A stretch of 59,976 bases of DNA from Hyphomicrobiales bacterium (lineage in GTDB: Bacteria > Pseudomonadota > Alphaproteobacteria > Rhizobiales > Rhizobiaceae), in contig UCOA01000053.1 in the NCBI GenBank assembly GCA_900474095.1, positions 1-59,976 of the forward strand, given 5' to 3'. Made by a program: the position numbers and the translations under genes. The notes under the pieces were generated by a model, which was given only the letters and a program-made list of their open reading frames with translations, searched no databases and had not been told where the DNA came from. Shown here piece by piece: positions 18,347 to 26,660 of the stretch (its first letter is position 1; each line of letters starts with the position of its first letter).

Positions 18347-19525
18347 ATGGATCTAGCGACTATCGACCCGCCCGCCCATTCGGCCGCCACGACCAGTCTT
18401 GAGGCGCTGGAAACGCCCTGTCTGGTTCTGGATGCGGACCGGATGGACCGGAATGTCTCGCGGCTCAGGAGCCGGCTTGATGGCCTTGGCGTGTCACTGC
18501 GACCGCATCTGAAGACCGCGAAGTCGATTGAAGTGGCCCGGCGGTTCATGAGCGCGCCCGAGGGGCCGGCGACCGTCTCCACGCTGAAGGAAGCCGAGCA
18601 GTTCGCGGCCGCAGGCGTTCGCGACATGATCTACGCGGTCGGCATCGCCCCGGCGAAGCTCGCGCGTGTCGCCGAGCTGCGCGCCAAGGGCGTTGATCTT
18701 GTGGTCATTCTGGACACTGTCGAGCAGGCACGGGCGGTCGCCGAGGCATCCCGGAACGCCGGAATGCGCATCCCGGCCATGATCGAGGTCGATTGCGACG
18801 GCCACCGCTCGGGTGTTGTGCCCTCCAACCACGCCCAGTTGCGGGAGATCGGGCAGGTGCTGGCGGCAGGTGCCGAGCTGCGTGGCGTTCTGACCCATGC
18901 TGGCGACAGCTACAAGGGTGGGGGCGTCGAGGCGCAGCAGCGCTATGCGGAAGCGGAGCGATTGGCCGTTGTGGAAGCCGCGCAGTTTCTGCGCAGTGCG
19001 GACCTGCCGTGCCCGGTCGTCAGCGTCGGTTCGACGCCGACGGCCCATCACGCGAAGGATCTTGCCGGAGTGACCGAAGTCCGCGCCGGCGTGTTCGTGT
19101 TCTTCGATCTGGTAATGGCAGGCATCGGGATTTGCCAGGTGGATGACATCGCGGTCAGCGTTCTTGCGACCGTTATCGGACACCAGCGCGAGAAGGGCTG
19201 GATCATAACCGATGGCGGATGGATGTCGCTGTCGCGGGACCGTGGCACCAGCAAGCAAGCCGTCGATCAGGGCTATGGTCTCGTCTGTGACATCGACGGC
19301 AATGCCTATCGTGACATCATCGTTGCCGATGCGAACCAGGAGCATGGAATTATCGCCGTGCGGCCCGGGTCCGGCGCGCGCCTACCCGATCTGGCGGTAG
19401 GAGACCGGGTGCGGATCCTGCCTAACCATGCGTGCGCTACCGCTTCGCAGCACGCGGCCTATCATGTAGTCCGCGGCCGCTCGCACGCCGTTGAGGCCTG
19501 CTGGCCGCGCTTCGGAGGCTGGTAA
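18347..19525 (+). CDS. DSD1-family PLP enzyme (D-threonine aldolase-like)
   Basis: 392 residues. Alanine-racemase-type PLP barrel: LETPCLVLDADRMDRNV then RPHLKTAKSIEVAR, where the Lys of HLKT is the expected Schiff-base residue; a C-terminal beta domain follows with metal-type His/Cys in the LPNHACATASQH motif, the DSD1/D-threonine aldolase zinc or manganese site. Likely reaction: cleavage of a D-3-hydroxy amino acid to glycine plus aldehyde, or D-serine-type dehydration. Start at ATG 18347 after GGAG; the open frame upstream lacks family similarity. It overlaps the RidA start as TAATG, pairing an imine-forming enzyme with an imine deaminase. Confidence 0.88.
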   Translation: MDLATIDPPAHSAATTSLEALETPCLVLDADRMDRNVSRLRSRLDGLGVSLRPHLKTAKSIEVARRFMSAPEGPATVSTLKEAEQFAAAGVRDMIYAVGIAPAKLARVAELRAKGVDLVVILDTVEQARAVAEASRNAGMRIPAMIEVDCDGHRSGVVPSNHAQLREIGQVLAAGAELRGVLTHAGDSYKGGGVEAQQRYAEAERLAVVEAAQFLRSADLPCPVVSVGSTPTAHHAKDLAGVTEVRAGVFVFFDLVMAGIGICQVDDIAVSVLATVIGHQREKGWIITDGGWMSLSRDRGTSKQAVDQGYGLVCDIDGNAYRDIIVADANQEHGIIAVRPGSGARLPDLAVGDRVRILPNHACATASQHAAYHVVRGRSHAVEACWPRFGGW

Positions 19526-19950
19526 TGTCCAACTCCATAACCGTGAGTACCGATCGTGCGCCCAGTCCTGCGGGTCATTACTCGCAAGCGAAGCTGGCCG
19601 GTCAGCATCTTTATATTTCCGGGCAACTCCCGATCCGGCCGGGTGGGCAGCCGCTTGCCGACGACAGTTTCGAGACGCAGGCGGGGCAGGCTATCGACAA
19701 CATGCTGGCGGTTCTGGAGGCTGCCGGCGGAACCCCGGCCGATCTCGTCAGGGTGACGGCCTATATTGTCGGCGTGAGCAATTGGCCACGCTTCAACCAG
19801 GTTTATGCAGCACGGCTGGGGGATGCCCGCCCGGCGCGCACCGTCGTTCCGGTGCCCGAACTCCACTACGGCTATCTCGTTGAAGTCGATGCGATCGCCG
19901 TGCTCGCTCAAAACGCTCCTGCCCGACAGGCAGAATACAGTCCAGAATAA
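19525..19950 (+). CDS. RidA/YjgF-family enamine/imine deaminase
   Basis: 141 residues, full RidA fold: GHYSQAKLAGQHLYISGQLP, FETQAGQAIDNMLAVLEAAG, DLVRVTAYI, and the C-terminal RTVVPVPELHYGYLVEVDAI block. The canonical catalytic Arg of the family (in RxxR/A near residue 105) would be in PARTVV. RidA proteins hydrolyse reactive 2-aminoacrylate-type enamines released by PLP enzymes, which fits its one-base overlap with the DSD1-family gene. The last 12 residues after AVLAQ are unusual and continue into sequence shared with the broken RidA copy at 23.5 kb. Confidence 0.9.
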   Translation: MSNSITVSTDRAPSPAGHYSQAKLAGQHLYISGQLPIRPGGQPLADDSFETQAGQAIDNMLAVLEAAGGTPADLVRVTAYIVGVSNWPRFNQVYAARLGDARPARTVVPVPELHYGYLVEVDAIAVLAQNAPARQAEYSPE

Positions 19951-19975
19951 ATCAGTTCAGGTCGGCCTTCGTTCA

Positions 19976-20262
19976 AGTGCAGCCGGTGTTGAAGGCTCCC
20001 GGGGACAGGCCTGGCTATATTCTCTCGGGGCATATGGATGTAGTTCCGGCTTCGGAACCGAACTGGAACATCCGATCCCTTCCGCCTGCGAGCCGAGTGC
20101 GGTCAACGCTTCGGCAGAGGGGCGTACGACATGAAGGGCTTTCTCGCCGCCGCCCGTGCCCGCTATCGCAGGGATGCCACTGAGCCGCCCGATATCTCGC
20201 CTTTTCCTACGATCAGGAAGCCGGTTGCTGCGGCGTACCACACGTGATCCGGCAGAGCGGAG
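19976..20262 (+). pseudogene. Relic of ArgE-like M20 deacetylase
   Basis: Three frames spell consecutive pieces of an acetylornithine-deacetylase-type peptidase: [20 protein letters not shown], then DPFRLRAECGQRFGRGAYDM KGF, then LAFSYDQEAGCCGVPHVIRQ. The same blocks occur intact in the gene at 46.1–47.2 kb. Here the catalytic Glu of the EEAG motif is Gln, and at least two frameshifts separate the blocks; the C-terminal domain is absent. It ends just before the promoter of the SSADH gene. Confidence 0.8.
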
Positions 20263-20280
20263 AAAATAATCCGCGCAACC

Positions 20281-20357
20281 AAATTGATCTGTATTGACAC
20301 CAATTGCAAGACCAATTCTTATATTGATCGCGTGTCAACCCTGATTGGTAGCGAACG
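20281..20357 (+). promoter_or_regulatory. Promoter/operator block, copy A
   Basis: TTGACA at 20294–20299 is followed by a -10-like TTATAT at 20319–20324. Over it lie direct half-sites ACCAAT at 20299–20304 and 20311–20316 (12 bases apart) and the inverse ATTGGT at 20344–20349. The block is nearly identical to 28441–28514, which precedes the DadA-like gene and is divergent from a GntR gene. It should place this SSADH under the same regulator. Confidence 0.65.
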
Positions 20358-20366
20358 GTGCTCAAA

Positions 20367-21863
20367 ATGAAACTAACTTCCGCACAAGAAATAAACCCTG
20401 TTGTCTCTTCGGACGCGGCTGCTGTGGTCCGCGATGCTCCTGCGCAACTGTTCATCGGCGGCGAATGGGTCTCTGCAACAGAGGGTCGGACCTTCGAAGT
20501 GGTCGATCCCTCGACAGCGGGTGTAGTCGCCACCGTTTGCGATGGCGATATCGCAGATGGAATTTCCGCGGTCGATGCGGCGGAAAAGGCCTTTGCGGCT
20601 TGGAAGGCGACCTCTCCGCGGCGTCGATCCGACGTTTTGATGAAATGCTTTCACCTTCTGCTCGAACAGGCCGAATGGTTGGCACAACTGATCACCGTGG
20701 AAAACGGCAAGGCACTTCCGGACGCTCGGTCGGAGGTCGCCTACGCGGCCGAGTTTTTCCGCTGGTACGCGGAAGAAGCTGTTAGGGCGCCCGGTGAATT
20801 CGGATCTGCACCTTCAGGCGCCAATCAGATCATCGTGAAGCATGAGCCAATTGGTATCGCGGTATTGGTAACGCCTTGGAACTTCCCGGCAGCAATGGCG
20901 ACCCGCAAAATCGCTCCGGCTTTGGCCGCGGGCTGCACCTGTATCCTGAAGCCCGCAGCGGAGACCCCTCTTACGGCGCTGGCGATTGGCGAAATTATGC
21001 GGCAGGCAGGCGTTCCGGCTGGGGTGGTCAACATCGTTACAACGAGGAACGCCGGACCCGTAGTCAGCGCCATGCTGCATGATAAGCGGGTACGGAAGCT
21101 CTCATTTACCGGCTCGACCGGCGTCGGCAGAGCACTGCTGCGCGAAGCTGCGGACCAAGTTGTCAGTTGTTCAATGGAGTTGGGCGGCAATGCACCCTTC
21201 ATTGTATTCGATGATGCCGATCTTGAGACTGCAGTCGCTGGAGCAATGGTTGCCAAGATGCGCAATGGCGGCGAGGCATGTACTGCTGCGAACCGCTTCT
21301 ATGTCCAGAAGGGGATCCTGGGTGACTTCACCCGGCGTTTCGCCGAGGAGATGGCCGCACTGGAAGTAGGGCCGGGACTGGCTCCGAATACGCAGCTTGG
21401 TCCCCTTATTACCGAGGCCGCGGTCGCCAAGGTGGGACGGCTGGTAGACGACGCCGTTGCCAAGGGAGCCCAACTGATCGTAGGCGGCCGCAGGTTGAAT
21501 GGTGACGGCTTCTACTACCCGCCGACCGTATTGGCCAACGTTTCTCCCGATGCTGCATTGCTTGGCGAAGAAATTTTCGGACCGGTTGCGCCAATCATTG
21601 CGTTTGATACCGAGGACGAGGTCGTCCACATGGCGAACGACACCGAATACGGACTGGTATCGTATGTCTTTAGCGGAGACCTCAGGCGCGCGCTTGCGGT
21701 TGCCGGGCGGCTGGAAAGCGGCATGGTTGGAATCAACCGAGGCGTCGTCTCCGACGCTGCCGCACCGTTCGGCGGCATGAAGCAGAGCGGTCTGGGCCGC
21801 GAGGGAAGCCACCACGGCATGCTCGAATATCTCGAAACAAAATACATCGCGGCCAGTTGGTAG
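20367..21863 (+). CDS. SSADH-type aldehyde dehydrogenase
   Basis: 498 residues from ATG 20367; a GTG at 20358 would add three, and neither has a clear Shine–Dalgarno. Motifs: VTPWNFPAAM, GSTGVGR, Glu271 in SMELGGNAP, nucleophile Cys305 in NGGEACTAANR and C-terminal PFGGMKQSGLGREGSHHG. The GEACTAANR and SGLGREG patterns are typical of succinate-semialdehyde dehydrogenases; many accept other omega-semialdehydes. It is transcribed from promoter block A and is followed by a cupin gene 133 bases later. A function in oxidising the aldehyde produced by the DadA-like oxidoreductase controlled by the matching promoter is an inference. Confidence 0.9.
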   Translation: MKLTSAQEINPVVSSDAAAVVRDAPAQLFIGGEWVSATEGRTFEVVDPSTAGVVATVCDGDIADGISAVDAAEKAFAAWKATSPRRRSDVLMKCFHLLLEQAEWLAQLITVENGKALPDARSEVAYAAEFFRWYAEEAVRAPGEFGSAPSGANQIIVKHEPIGIAVLVTPWNFPAAMATRKIAPALAAGCTCILKPAAETPLTALAIGEIMRQAGVPAGVVNIVTTRNAGPVVSAMLHDKRVRKLSFTGSTGVGRALLREAADQVVSCSMELGGNAPFIVFDDADLETAVAGAMVAKMRNGGEACTAANRFYVQKGILGDFTRRFAEEMAALEVGPGLAPNTQLGPLITEAAVAKVGRLVDDAVAKGAQLIVGGRRLNGDGFYYPPTVLANVSPDAALLGEEIFGPVAPIIAFDTEDEVVHMANDTEYGLVSYVFSGDLRRALAVAGRLESGMVGINRGVVSDAAAPFGGMKQSGLGREGSHHGMLEYLETKYIAASW

Positions 21864-21996
21864 GCGCCGGCAATTCTGACCGCTTCGTCCTCCTACCGGT
21901 ATTGGCAATCTTGTAAACGAGGCCAAAGCCAACTTGAATCATCTCGTCTAACGACGAGGCGGATTTGCTTTTACTCTGGAATAAATGGAGAGCTAA

Positions 21997-22350
21997 ATGT
22001 CACTACTCAAAACCATCGAGCCGAATCCTTCGTTCGAACCGAAGCACACGACTGCCGCGCCGGATCGCCTCATCGCTGGCGCCCCCGCTTTCAAAACCTG
22101 GGCGCAGGACAGCGCCAAAGAGGGTAGGGTCAATTCCGGTGTCTTCGAGGCCACTCCCGGCGAAACGCACTCTATCAAGGGTGAAACCTTTGAGTTTTGC
22201 CATATCCTGCAAGGAGTGATAGAGCTGACCGAGAAGGGTAAGGCGCCGGTCATTTATCGCGCGGGCGACAGCTTCGTGATGAAACCCGGCTATGTCGGGG
22301 TCTGGAAAACGATCGAGACGGTCCGGAAAATCTTCGTCACCGTCACTTAA
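21997..22350 (+). CDS. Cupin-domain protein (small)
   Basis: 117 residues, single cupin barrel. Motif 1 is seen as GETFEFCHILQGVIELTEKG and motif 2 as YRAGDSFVMKPGYVGVWK. The usual metal-binding HxH of motif 1 is not present as such (only the His of CHIL remains), so it may not be a metalloenzyme; members of this group (DUF861-like, ethanolamine-utilisation-type) often have unknown function. ATG 21997 follows GGAG by six bases. A clear paralogue of equal length lies at 44712–45065 and a truncated one at 39923–40093. All three sit beside amino-acid catabolic genes. Confidence 0.85.
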   Translation: MSLLKTIEPNPSFEPKHTTAAPDRLIAGAPAFKTWAQDSAKEGRVNSGVFEATPGETHSIKGETFEFCHILQGVIELTEKGKAPVIYRAGDSFVMKPGYVGVWKTIETVRKIFVTVT

Positions 22351-22544
22351 TCACTGCACCGAACGAGACCGTTCCGACGCACATTGCCTCCTATTTTTAA
22401 GGCGGGAACGGAGGGAACTGGCAGGAAGTCTGCCGCTCGGCAATTCCCGAAAATGGCTGGGCGGATTATTCGCTCAAGCGCTCTTAAACCGAGCTCGTGC
22501 TTCCTGCAGTATGCCCATCAACAAAGAGCTTGCGCATCGCTGTT

Positions 22545-23097
22545 GTCGCAGTACAGCCTGAGTTCCCTTAACTTCACGCGCGGACCGGGAAAACCTGCCG
22601 CTGTTGTTCCAAGGTGAGCGTGGATCAACGGAAACGATCGCTCTCACGCCTTTCGAGGCTCACCATCTAGATGGTGCCCTGGCGCTGCAACGCATCAAAT
22701 TGTCGTGGATCGGACTGGACGCCCTTCCGGCAATCAAAGCGCTCGATCGTGCGGCTTTCGGCGCCGAGCGCGATGCGCTTCAGTGCGCTGGTGAAGGAGG
22801 TTACGTTTGCCGTCATCCGGAACGGTGACAATATCGTCGCCTTTGCGGCTGCGCGGCAGTTCGGGAAGGGCGAAGTCGTCGGGCCGGGTCGTTGCAGCGA
22901 ACTTCGAACAGGCGAGGGATTTGGAAGGTCGTTTCGTCCGCATTGACATCTCTCAACTGAGCGGCCTGTCATCATTGCTCGAAGACTGGGGGCTGCCTCA
23001 GGAGGGTGGAGTCATTGCGATGGCTCGGGGTGCAAAAGGCCAGTCTCAAATAGCGGCAGTTCGAACTTTCTGCCTTGCGAGCCAGGCTATTGGCTGA
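22545..23097 (+). pseudogene. Relic of double-GNAT acetyltransferase
   Basis: Frame-broken C-terminal half of a protein like the intact 47702–48577 gene. Ordered matches: SLNFTRGPGK / FQGERGSTETIAL, DALPAIKALDRAAFGAERDA, VTFAVIRNGDNIVAFAAARQ, FGKGEVVGP, EGRFVRIDISQLSGLSSLLE and a C-terminal AMARG block with ALASQAIG-like end. At least three frameshifts are needed to join them, and the first GNAT domain is absent. The 194 bases before it (22351–22544) hold nothing I recognise. Confidence 0.72.
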
Positions 23098-23225
23098 CTT
23101 TTTGGCTCAAAGTGCGATGCATTTCACGCTGAACGCCAAACCAGTGCATCTTATTGCCTCTGGACGAGACACAAGATAGGCCGTCCGTCCTTGGTCTCAG
23201 AGTAGGACGACGCGGGAGGGGCGAT

Positions 23226-23321
23226 ATGAGCCCGTTCCATGCCTTTCGGCAGGTCGACTGTCAGGCCGCGCACCGAAAGTGCCGCGTCGTCTCCCAGTTT
23301 GGGTTTCGTGTTAACGGCCAT
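23226..23321 (-). pseudogene. 5' fragment of oligopeptide ABC ATPase
   Basis: The first 32 codons of an ABC ATPase (MAVNTKPKLGDDAALSVRGL, then TVDLPKGMERAH) match the start of the intact gene at 51344–51439 with only two base differences that I can see over 96 bases. After codon 32 the sequence diverges abruptly and reads to a stop in unrelated sequence. The upstream GTTGAAAAGGGGG element resembles the ribosome-binding region of the intact gene. It is a recently copied, truncated fragment. Confidence 0.85.
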
Positions 23322-23397
23322 CAATATATCCCCCTTTTCAACGCAGCATTTCGTTTGCGATTTTTGTCGCTGCTCCTGTCCGGCGCGATCAAAGCCC

Positions 23398-23517
23398 GCC
23401 CACTTTGACTTTGGAACCGTCAAAGAAGCGCGACAGGCGGAAGGGCGTGGGATCAACGCAAGGCTTATCGTTAGCAACCAGGTCAGCCGCCAGGCGGCCG
23501 CTGACCTGAATTGATTG
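23398..23517 (-). pseudogene. 3' fragment of DadA-like FAD oxidoreductase
   Basis: Minus-strand frame reads SGRLAADLVANDKPCVDPTP then FRLSRFFDGSKVKVGGL and a stop. This is the terminal segment of glycine/D-amino-acid oxidase-type proteins (compare GAGRLVSEI…SPYRLSRFIDGS at the end of the 28.7 kb gene). Nothing of the FAD-binding part precedes it; instead RidA-like sequence runs straight into it in the same frame, so the junction is a deletion or rearrangement. Confidence 0.75.
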
Positions 23518-23610
23518 ATCGGAGCTGTATTCTGCCGGTCGGGCAGGAACGTTTTGAGCGAACACGGCGATCGCATCGCGTTCAACGAGACAGCCGTAGT
23601 AGCGGTGCCC
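23518..23610 (-). pseudogene. 3' fragment of RidA-like gene
   Basis: Reads YYGCLVERDAIAVFAQNVPA then RPAEYSS, matching the C-terminus of the intact RidA at 19.5–19.95 kb; I count seven differences over about 77 aligned bases. Similarity continues past the intact gene's stop (TCAATTCAGGTC versus TCAGTTCAGGTC), so both copies descend from one rearranged ancestor. Confidence 0.75.
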
Positions 23611-23630
23611 GCCAGCGCCGAGTGTTGGCT

Positions 23631-24359
23631 TCAGCTGTGGATCAATGCTGACCGGGTAATATCACCCCGGTCGGCCTGAATCCGCTCGAGCACGTCGATC
23701 TCCGTCTCGATCTCCAATTGGAGGAAGGAGCTGCCGGAAAAAGCGCCATTGAAAGCTGCCGTTCCGATGGTAAACCCTGCTGCACCAGATCGCACTACGG
23801 CCGCCATCCTTTCCGGGCTGTCGATGGACCCGGCAATCACCACAGGTTTCTCGACGGCCTCGCACACGCGCGTCATCAGCGCTTCCACATCGCCGTCGAA
23901 GCGATAGGCGAGCAGATCGAGACCGCTGACGCCGTCGATTGCGGTCAATTGACGAGCACTTTCTACGATCGTGTCGATCGTCCCTTCGAGTTTGCTCGGA
24001 TGACCGACGATCTTGCCGGGGAAGGGATAGTAGCGGATATTCCTGCTGGCGATAAGCGGCAGAACGACATTCGGTCGGGTCCCACCCATCAAGATGTCGA
24101 CGCCGAGGTCGACTGCGGCCTGCGCGGATCGTCGCTCGCTCTCCTCGTCGAGGCTGACCACTTCTAGGTAGAGCGTCGCACCCGATGATTTGATTGCTGA
24201 AGCAAGGTCCAAAAGTTTATCGAACGGCAGGCCAATATCCTTGAAACCCACATGCGTGATGCCGGCCGCAAGCACATCCTTGAGGCGCTCAGCCGCGTCG
24301 GCAACGGTCCGGTCCTGGTTGGTCAGCATGAAAATGAAGTCGGGGGAAGTCTGGGGCAT
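23631..24359 (-). CDS. TIM-barrel protein of unknown function
   Basis: 242 residues, start ATG 24359 nine bases after GGAG; the open frame further upstream lies inside pdxA2 and is not similar to anything. The sequence alternates strands and helices as in HisA/HisF and ribulose-phosphate-epimerase-type barrels: FIFMLTNQDRTVADA, GITHVGFKDIGLP, LYLEVVSLDEE, VDILMGGTRPN, and phosphate-site-like PVVIAGSIDSPERMAAVVRS followed by AAGFTIGTAAF. It ends the DUF1537–PdxA2 operon with an 11-base gap. A role on a phosphorylated acid-sugar intermediate is likely, but the reaction is unknown; the conserved KDIG and GSID loops suggest a sugar-phosphate ligand. Confidence 0.7.
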   Translation of the reverse strand: MPQTSPDFIFMLTNQDRTVADAAERLKDVLAAGITHVGFKDIGLPFDKLLDLASAIKSSGATLYLEVVSLDEESERRSAQAAVDLGVDILMGGTRPNVVLPLIASRNIRYYPFPGKIVGHPSKLEGTIDTIVESARQLTAIDGVSGLDLLAYRFDGDVEALMTRVCEAVEKPVVIAGSIDSPERMAAVVRSGAAGFTIGTAAFNGAFSGSSFLQLEIETEIDVLERIQADRGDITRSALIHS

Positions 24360-24370
24360 CGAAAGCGCTC

Positions 24371-25345
24371 CTAGATTGCGTTGAGAATCAGCGCCTGATC
24401 GAAGGCGTAGCGAAGAGAGGAATGGTCGGCCGTACCTCGGCCCGCGATGTCGAATGCCGTGCCGTGATCGACGCTGGTACGAATGAAGGGCAAACCGATG
24501 GTGACGTTGACGCCGTTGTCGATGCCAAGATACTTGACCGGAATGAGACCCTGGTCGTGATATTGCGCGACGACGATATCGAACTCGCCCTTGCGGGCCC
24601 GCATGAAAATCGTGTCTCCGGGCCACGGACCAGATGCGTTTATTCCGAGCTCCTGAGCTCGGCTGACCGCCGGCGCAATAATGTCGAGATCTTCGCGTCC
24701 GAACATGCCGTTTTCACCGGCATGGGGATTGAGGCCGGCGACGGCAACGCGGGGCGAAGCAATGCCATAAGCCTTGCCTGCCCTGTGCGCCAGTTCGATC
24801 GTCCTGAGCACGGAATCCTGCGTCACGAGGTCGATGGCATCGCGCAACGAGACGTGGATCGTGACCAGGATGACGCGCAGTTCGTCGTTTGCCAGCATCA
24901 TCGCGAACTTGTCGGTCCCCGACCGTTCTGCAAGAATTTCAGTATGCCCGGGATAATTGAGCCCACCCTTCTTCATTGCCTCCTTGTTGATCGGCGCGGT
25001 GACGATTGCCGCGATGTTGCCTGCCAGCGCTTCGTCGACCGCTCTCACGACATAGTCGTAGCTGGCGCGACCAGCGCGAGCGTCTACCTGACCGATCGGC
25101 AAGTCGTCCGGCAGATCGGAGACGTTGAGAACGGCTATGAGTTTGCTGTCTGAGACAGCCTCATCGACTGACGCGATGGGCTTCACCTGGAGAGGAAGAC
25201 CGAGGGCTCGGACCGCACGATCCATCACCTTGGCGTCACCAATCACCACCGCTTGCTCCGGCAGTCCATCCGCGAAAATGCGCGCGACGATTTCCGGGCC
25301 GATCCCGCAGGGATCGCCCATCGTTATTCCAATAGGTTTCTTCAT
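24371..25345 (-). CDS. pdxA2: 4-phospho-D-threonate/erythronate dehydrogenase
   Basis: 324 residues of the PdxA family. GITMGDPCGIGPEIVAR is the start signature, ITAPINKEAMKKGG the substrate loop, and the metal His residues are in TIHVSLRDAID, GLNPHAGENG and VVAQYHDQG. The neighbour is a DUF1537 kinase, the hallmark of PdxA2 proteins that oxidise and decarboxylate 4-phospho-D-threonate or D-erythronate to dihydroxyacetone phosphate rather than serve vitamin B6 synthesis. ATG 25345 has GGAG seven bases upstream and overlaps the kinase stop as ATGA (25342–25345). Confidence 0.88.
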   Translation of the reverse strand: MKKPIGITMGDPCGIGPEIVARIFADGLPEQAVVIGDAKVMDRAVRALGLPLQVKPIASVDEAVSDSKLIAVLNVSDLPDDLPIGQVDARAGRASYDYVVRAVDEALAGNIAAIVTAPINKEAMKKGGLNYPGHTEILAERSGTDKFAMMLANDELRVILVTIHVSLRDAIDLVTQDSVLRTIELAHRAGKAYGIASPRVAVAGLNPHAGENGMFGREDLDIIAPAVSRAQELGINASGPWPGDTIFMRARKGEFDIVVAQYHDQGLIPVKYLGIDNGVNVTIGLPFIRTSVDHGTAFDIAGRGTADHSSLRYAFDQALILNAI

Positions 25346-26553
25346 TTCTTGTCTCCAAGCCAAAGGCCTCGAAGCACCTCGGCTGATTTCAGCAGGACAT
25401 TCGACGAACCGAAGCCACCCGCCTTTGTGATAATGTAAATGGGATGCGATCCGGTCATGCGGCCGATCGGAATTCCGGGCTCGATCTCGCCCAGAATATC
25501 CAGCGAACCGATCTCGAGTTCGCTCAACACTGATTCGGCCGTGTCGCCCCCAGTCAGGAAGAGCCCGGTCACGGGATGACGTTCCATAATCGTGCGTACC
25601 GCCTGGCCAAGAGCAATCGCGATGGCCCGAGGATTGGCCGACGTGCCGCTCTCAGACGTCGTTAGAATGACATCTCCACTAGATCCAGATTGGCTGTGTT
25701 GCACAAGGGCGTTTTGGGCCGCAAGAATGGGAGAGCGAGACGCCTCCTCGGCGTCGACTATGATCTGCCGGACTTTGCCGGTGCTTATCAGCCTTGAGCA
25801 TTGCTCGCGGCTCAGCGGATTGACGCTGCCGATGACGAAGAGATTCAGCGACGCCGTGGCGGACAACGGTGCGATGTCATCAGCCCATCCCACGTAGTCC
25901 GCCAACGCGGTCGCCAGTCCGGGAGAACCGCACCAAAGGATGGACTTCGGATCCGCCGCCGATTTCACCAGCAGGGCCAGATCTTCCTGCATTGCCGCAT
26001 CGGCAATCAGCAACTTCCGGCCATCAGCGATAAGTTCGCCGGACTTCAACGCTCGAATTTCCGCAAGCCCAAGAAAACGCACTTCTGCGTCTGGGATACT
26101 CCGAAACAGAGCGCGAAGATGCGAGTCTGTTATGGGGTGGAGCGGGTCCTTTGCAAACTCTGTGTTCTCCAACGGCACACCACGAAGAAGCTGACGTCCT
26201 CCTTCAGTGGTACGCCCAACTGCGGGGAAAGCCGGAGCGACAATTGCAATAGACCTACCGGAAGCCGCGAGCGCAGCCGTTATTTCGGCTCCAACGTGGC
26301 CGCGAATGGTGGAATCGACGGTATTGTAAAGAATATCTGCGGACACTAGGCTTTTTGCCGCCAGCGTCGCCCGATCGACAGCGTCCTCAACGGATGTTGC
26401 GCGGCTTGCCTTGTTTACCGAGACAATAGCGGCATCATCAGGCGGCGATCGCCGATGATCGGTGAAGACAACGCATCTGTGTCCCATGCTCACGAATGGT
26501 GCGGCGCCATCCGTTGCACTCGTCAGATCATCGGCTAGAATTCCTACCTTCAA
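25342..26553 (-). CDS. Four-carbon acid sugar kinase (DUF1537)
   Basis: 403 residues. The N-terminal domain begins GILADDLTSATDGAAPFVSM, the sugar-acid binding signature of the family, and the C-terminal nucleotide-binding domain has FLTGGDTAESVLSELEIG and IITKAGGFGS. DUF1537 kinases (OtnK, DtnK, LtnK) phosphorylate C4 of threonate or erythronate. With PdxA2 directly downstream, D-threonate or D-erythronate catabolism to DHAP is the best reading. First gene of a minus-strand operon divergent from a LysR gene; the 107-base gap to it holds the promoters. Confidence 0.9.
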   Translation of the reverse strand: MKVGILADDLTSATDGAAPFVSMGHRCVVFTDHRRSPPDDAAIVSVNKASRATSVEDAVDRATLAAKSLVSADILYNTVDSTIRGHVGAEITAALAASGRSIAIVAPAFPAVGRTTEGGRQLLRGVPLENTEFAKDPLHPITDSHLRALFRSIPDAEVRFLGLAEIRALKSGELIADGRKLLIADAAMQEDLALLVKSAADPKSILWCGSPGLATALADYVGWADDIAPLSATASLNLFVIGSVNPLSREQCSRLISTGKVRQIIVDAEEASRSPILAAQNALVQHSQSGSSGDVILTTSESGTSANPRAIAIALGQAVRTIMERHPVTGLFLTGGDTAESVLSELEIGSLDILGEIEPGIPIGRMTGSHPIYIITKAGGFGSSNVLLKSAEVLRGLWLGDKK

Positions 26554-26627
26554 AATCGCTGTCCCGTCGGTTTCTATGCGGCGACGAGGATATTAACGCT
26601 ATTGCTTCGGACGAAAAAACGATCAAT

Positions 26628-26657
26628 TGTGACAGAAATAGATAACTTGAAGTCACA
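26628..26657. promoter_or_regulatory. Inverted repeat TGTGAC–N18–GTCACA
   Basis: TGTGAC at 26628–26633 and GTCACA at 26652–26657 form a perfect six-base inverted repeat just before the LysR ATG at 26661. It could be an autoregulatory site controlling the divergent acid-sugar operon. The LysR gene has no visible Shine–Dalgarno because the repeat occupies that place. Confidence 0.35.
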
Positions 26658-26660
26658 GAT

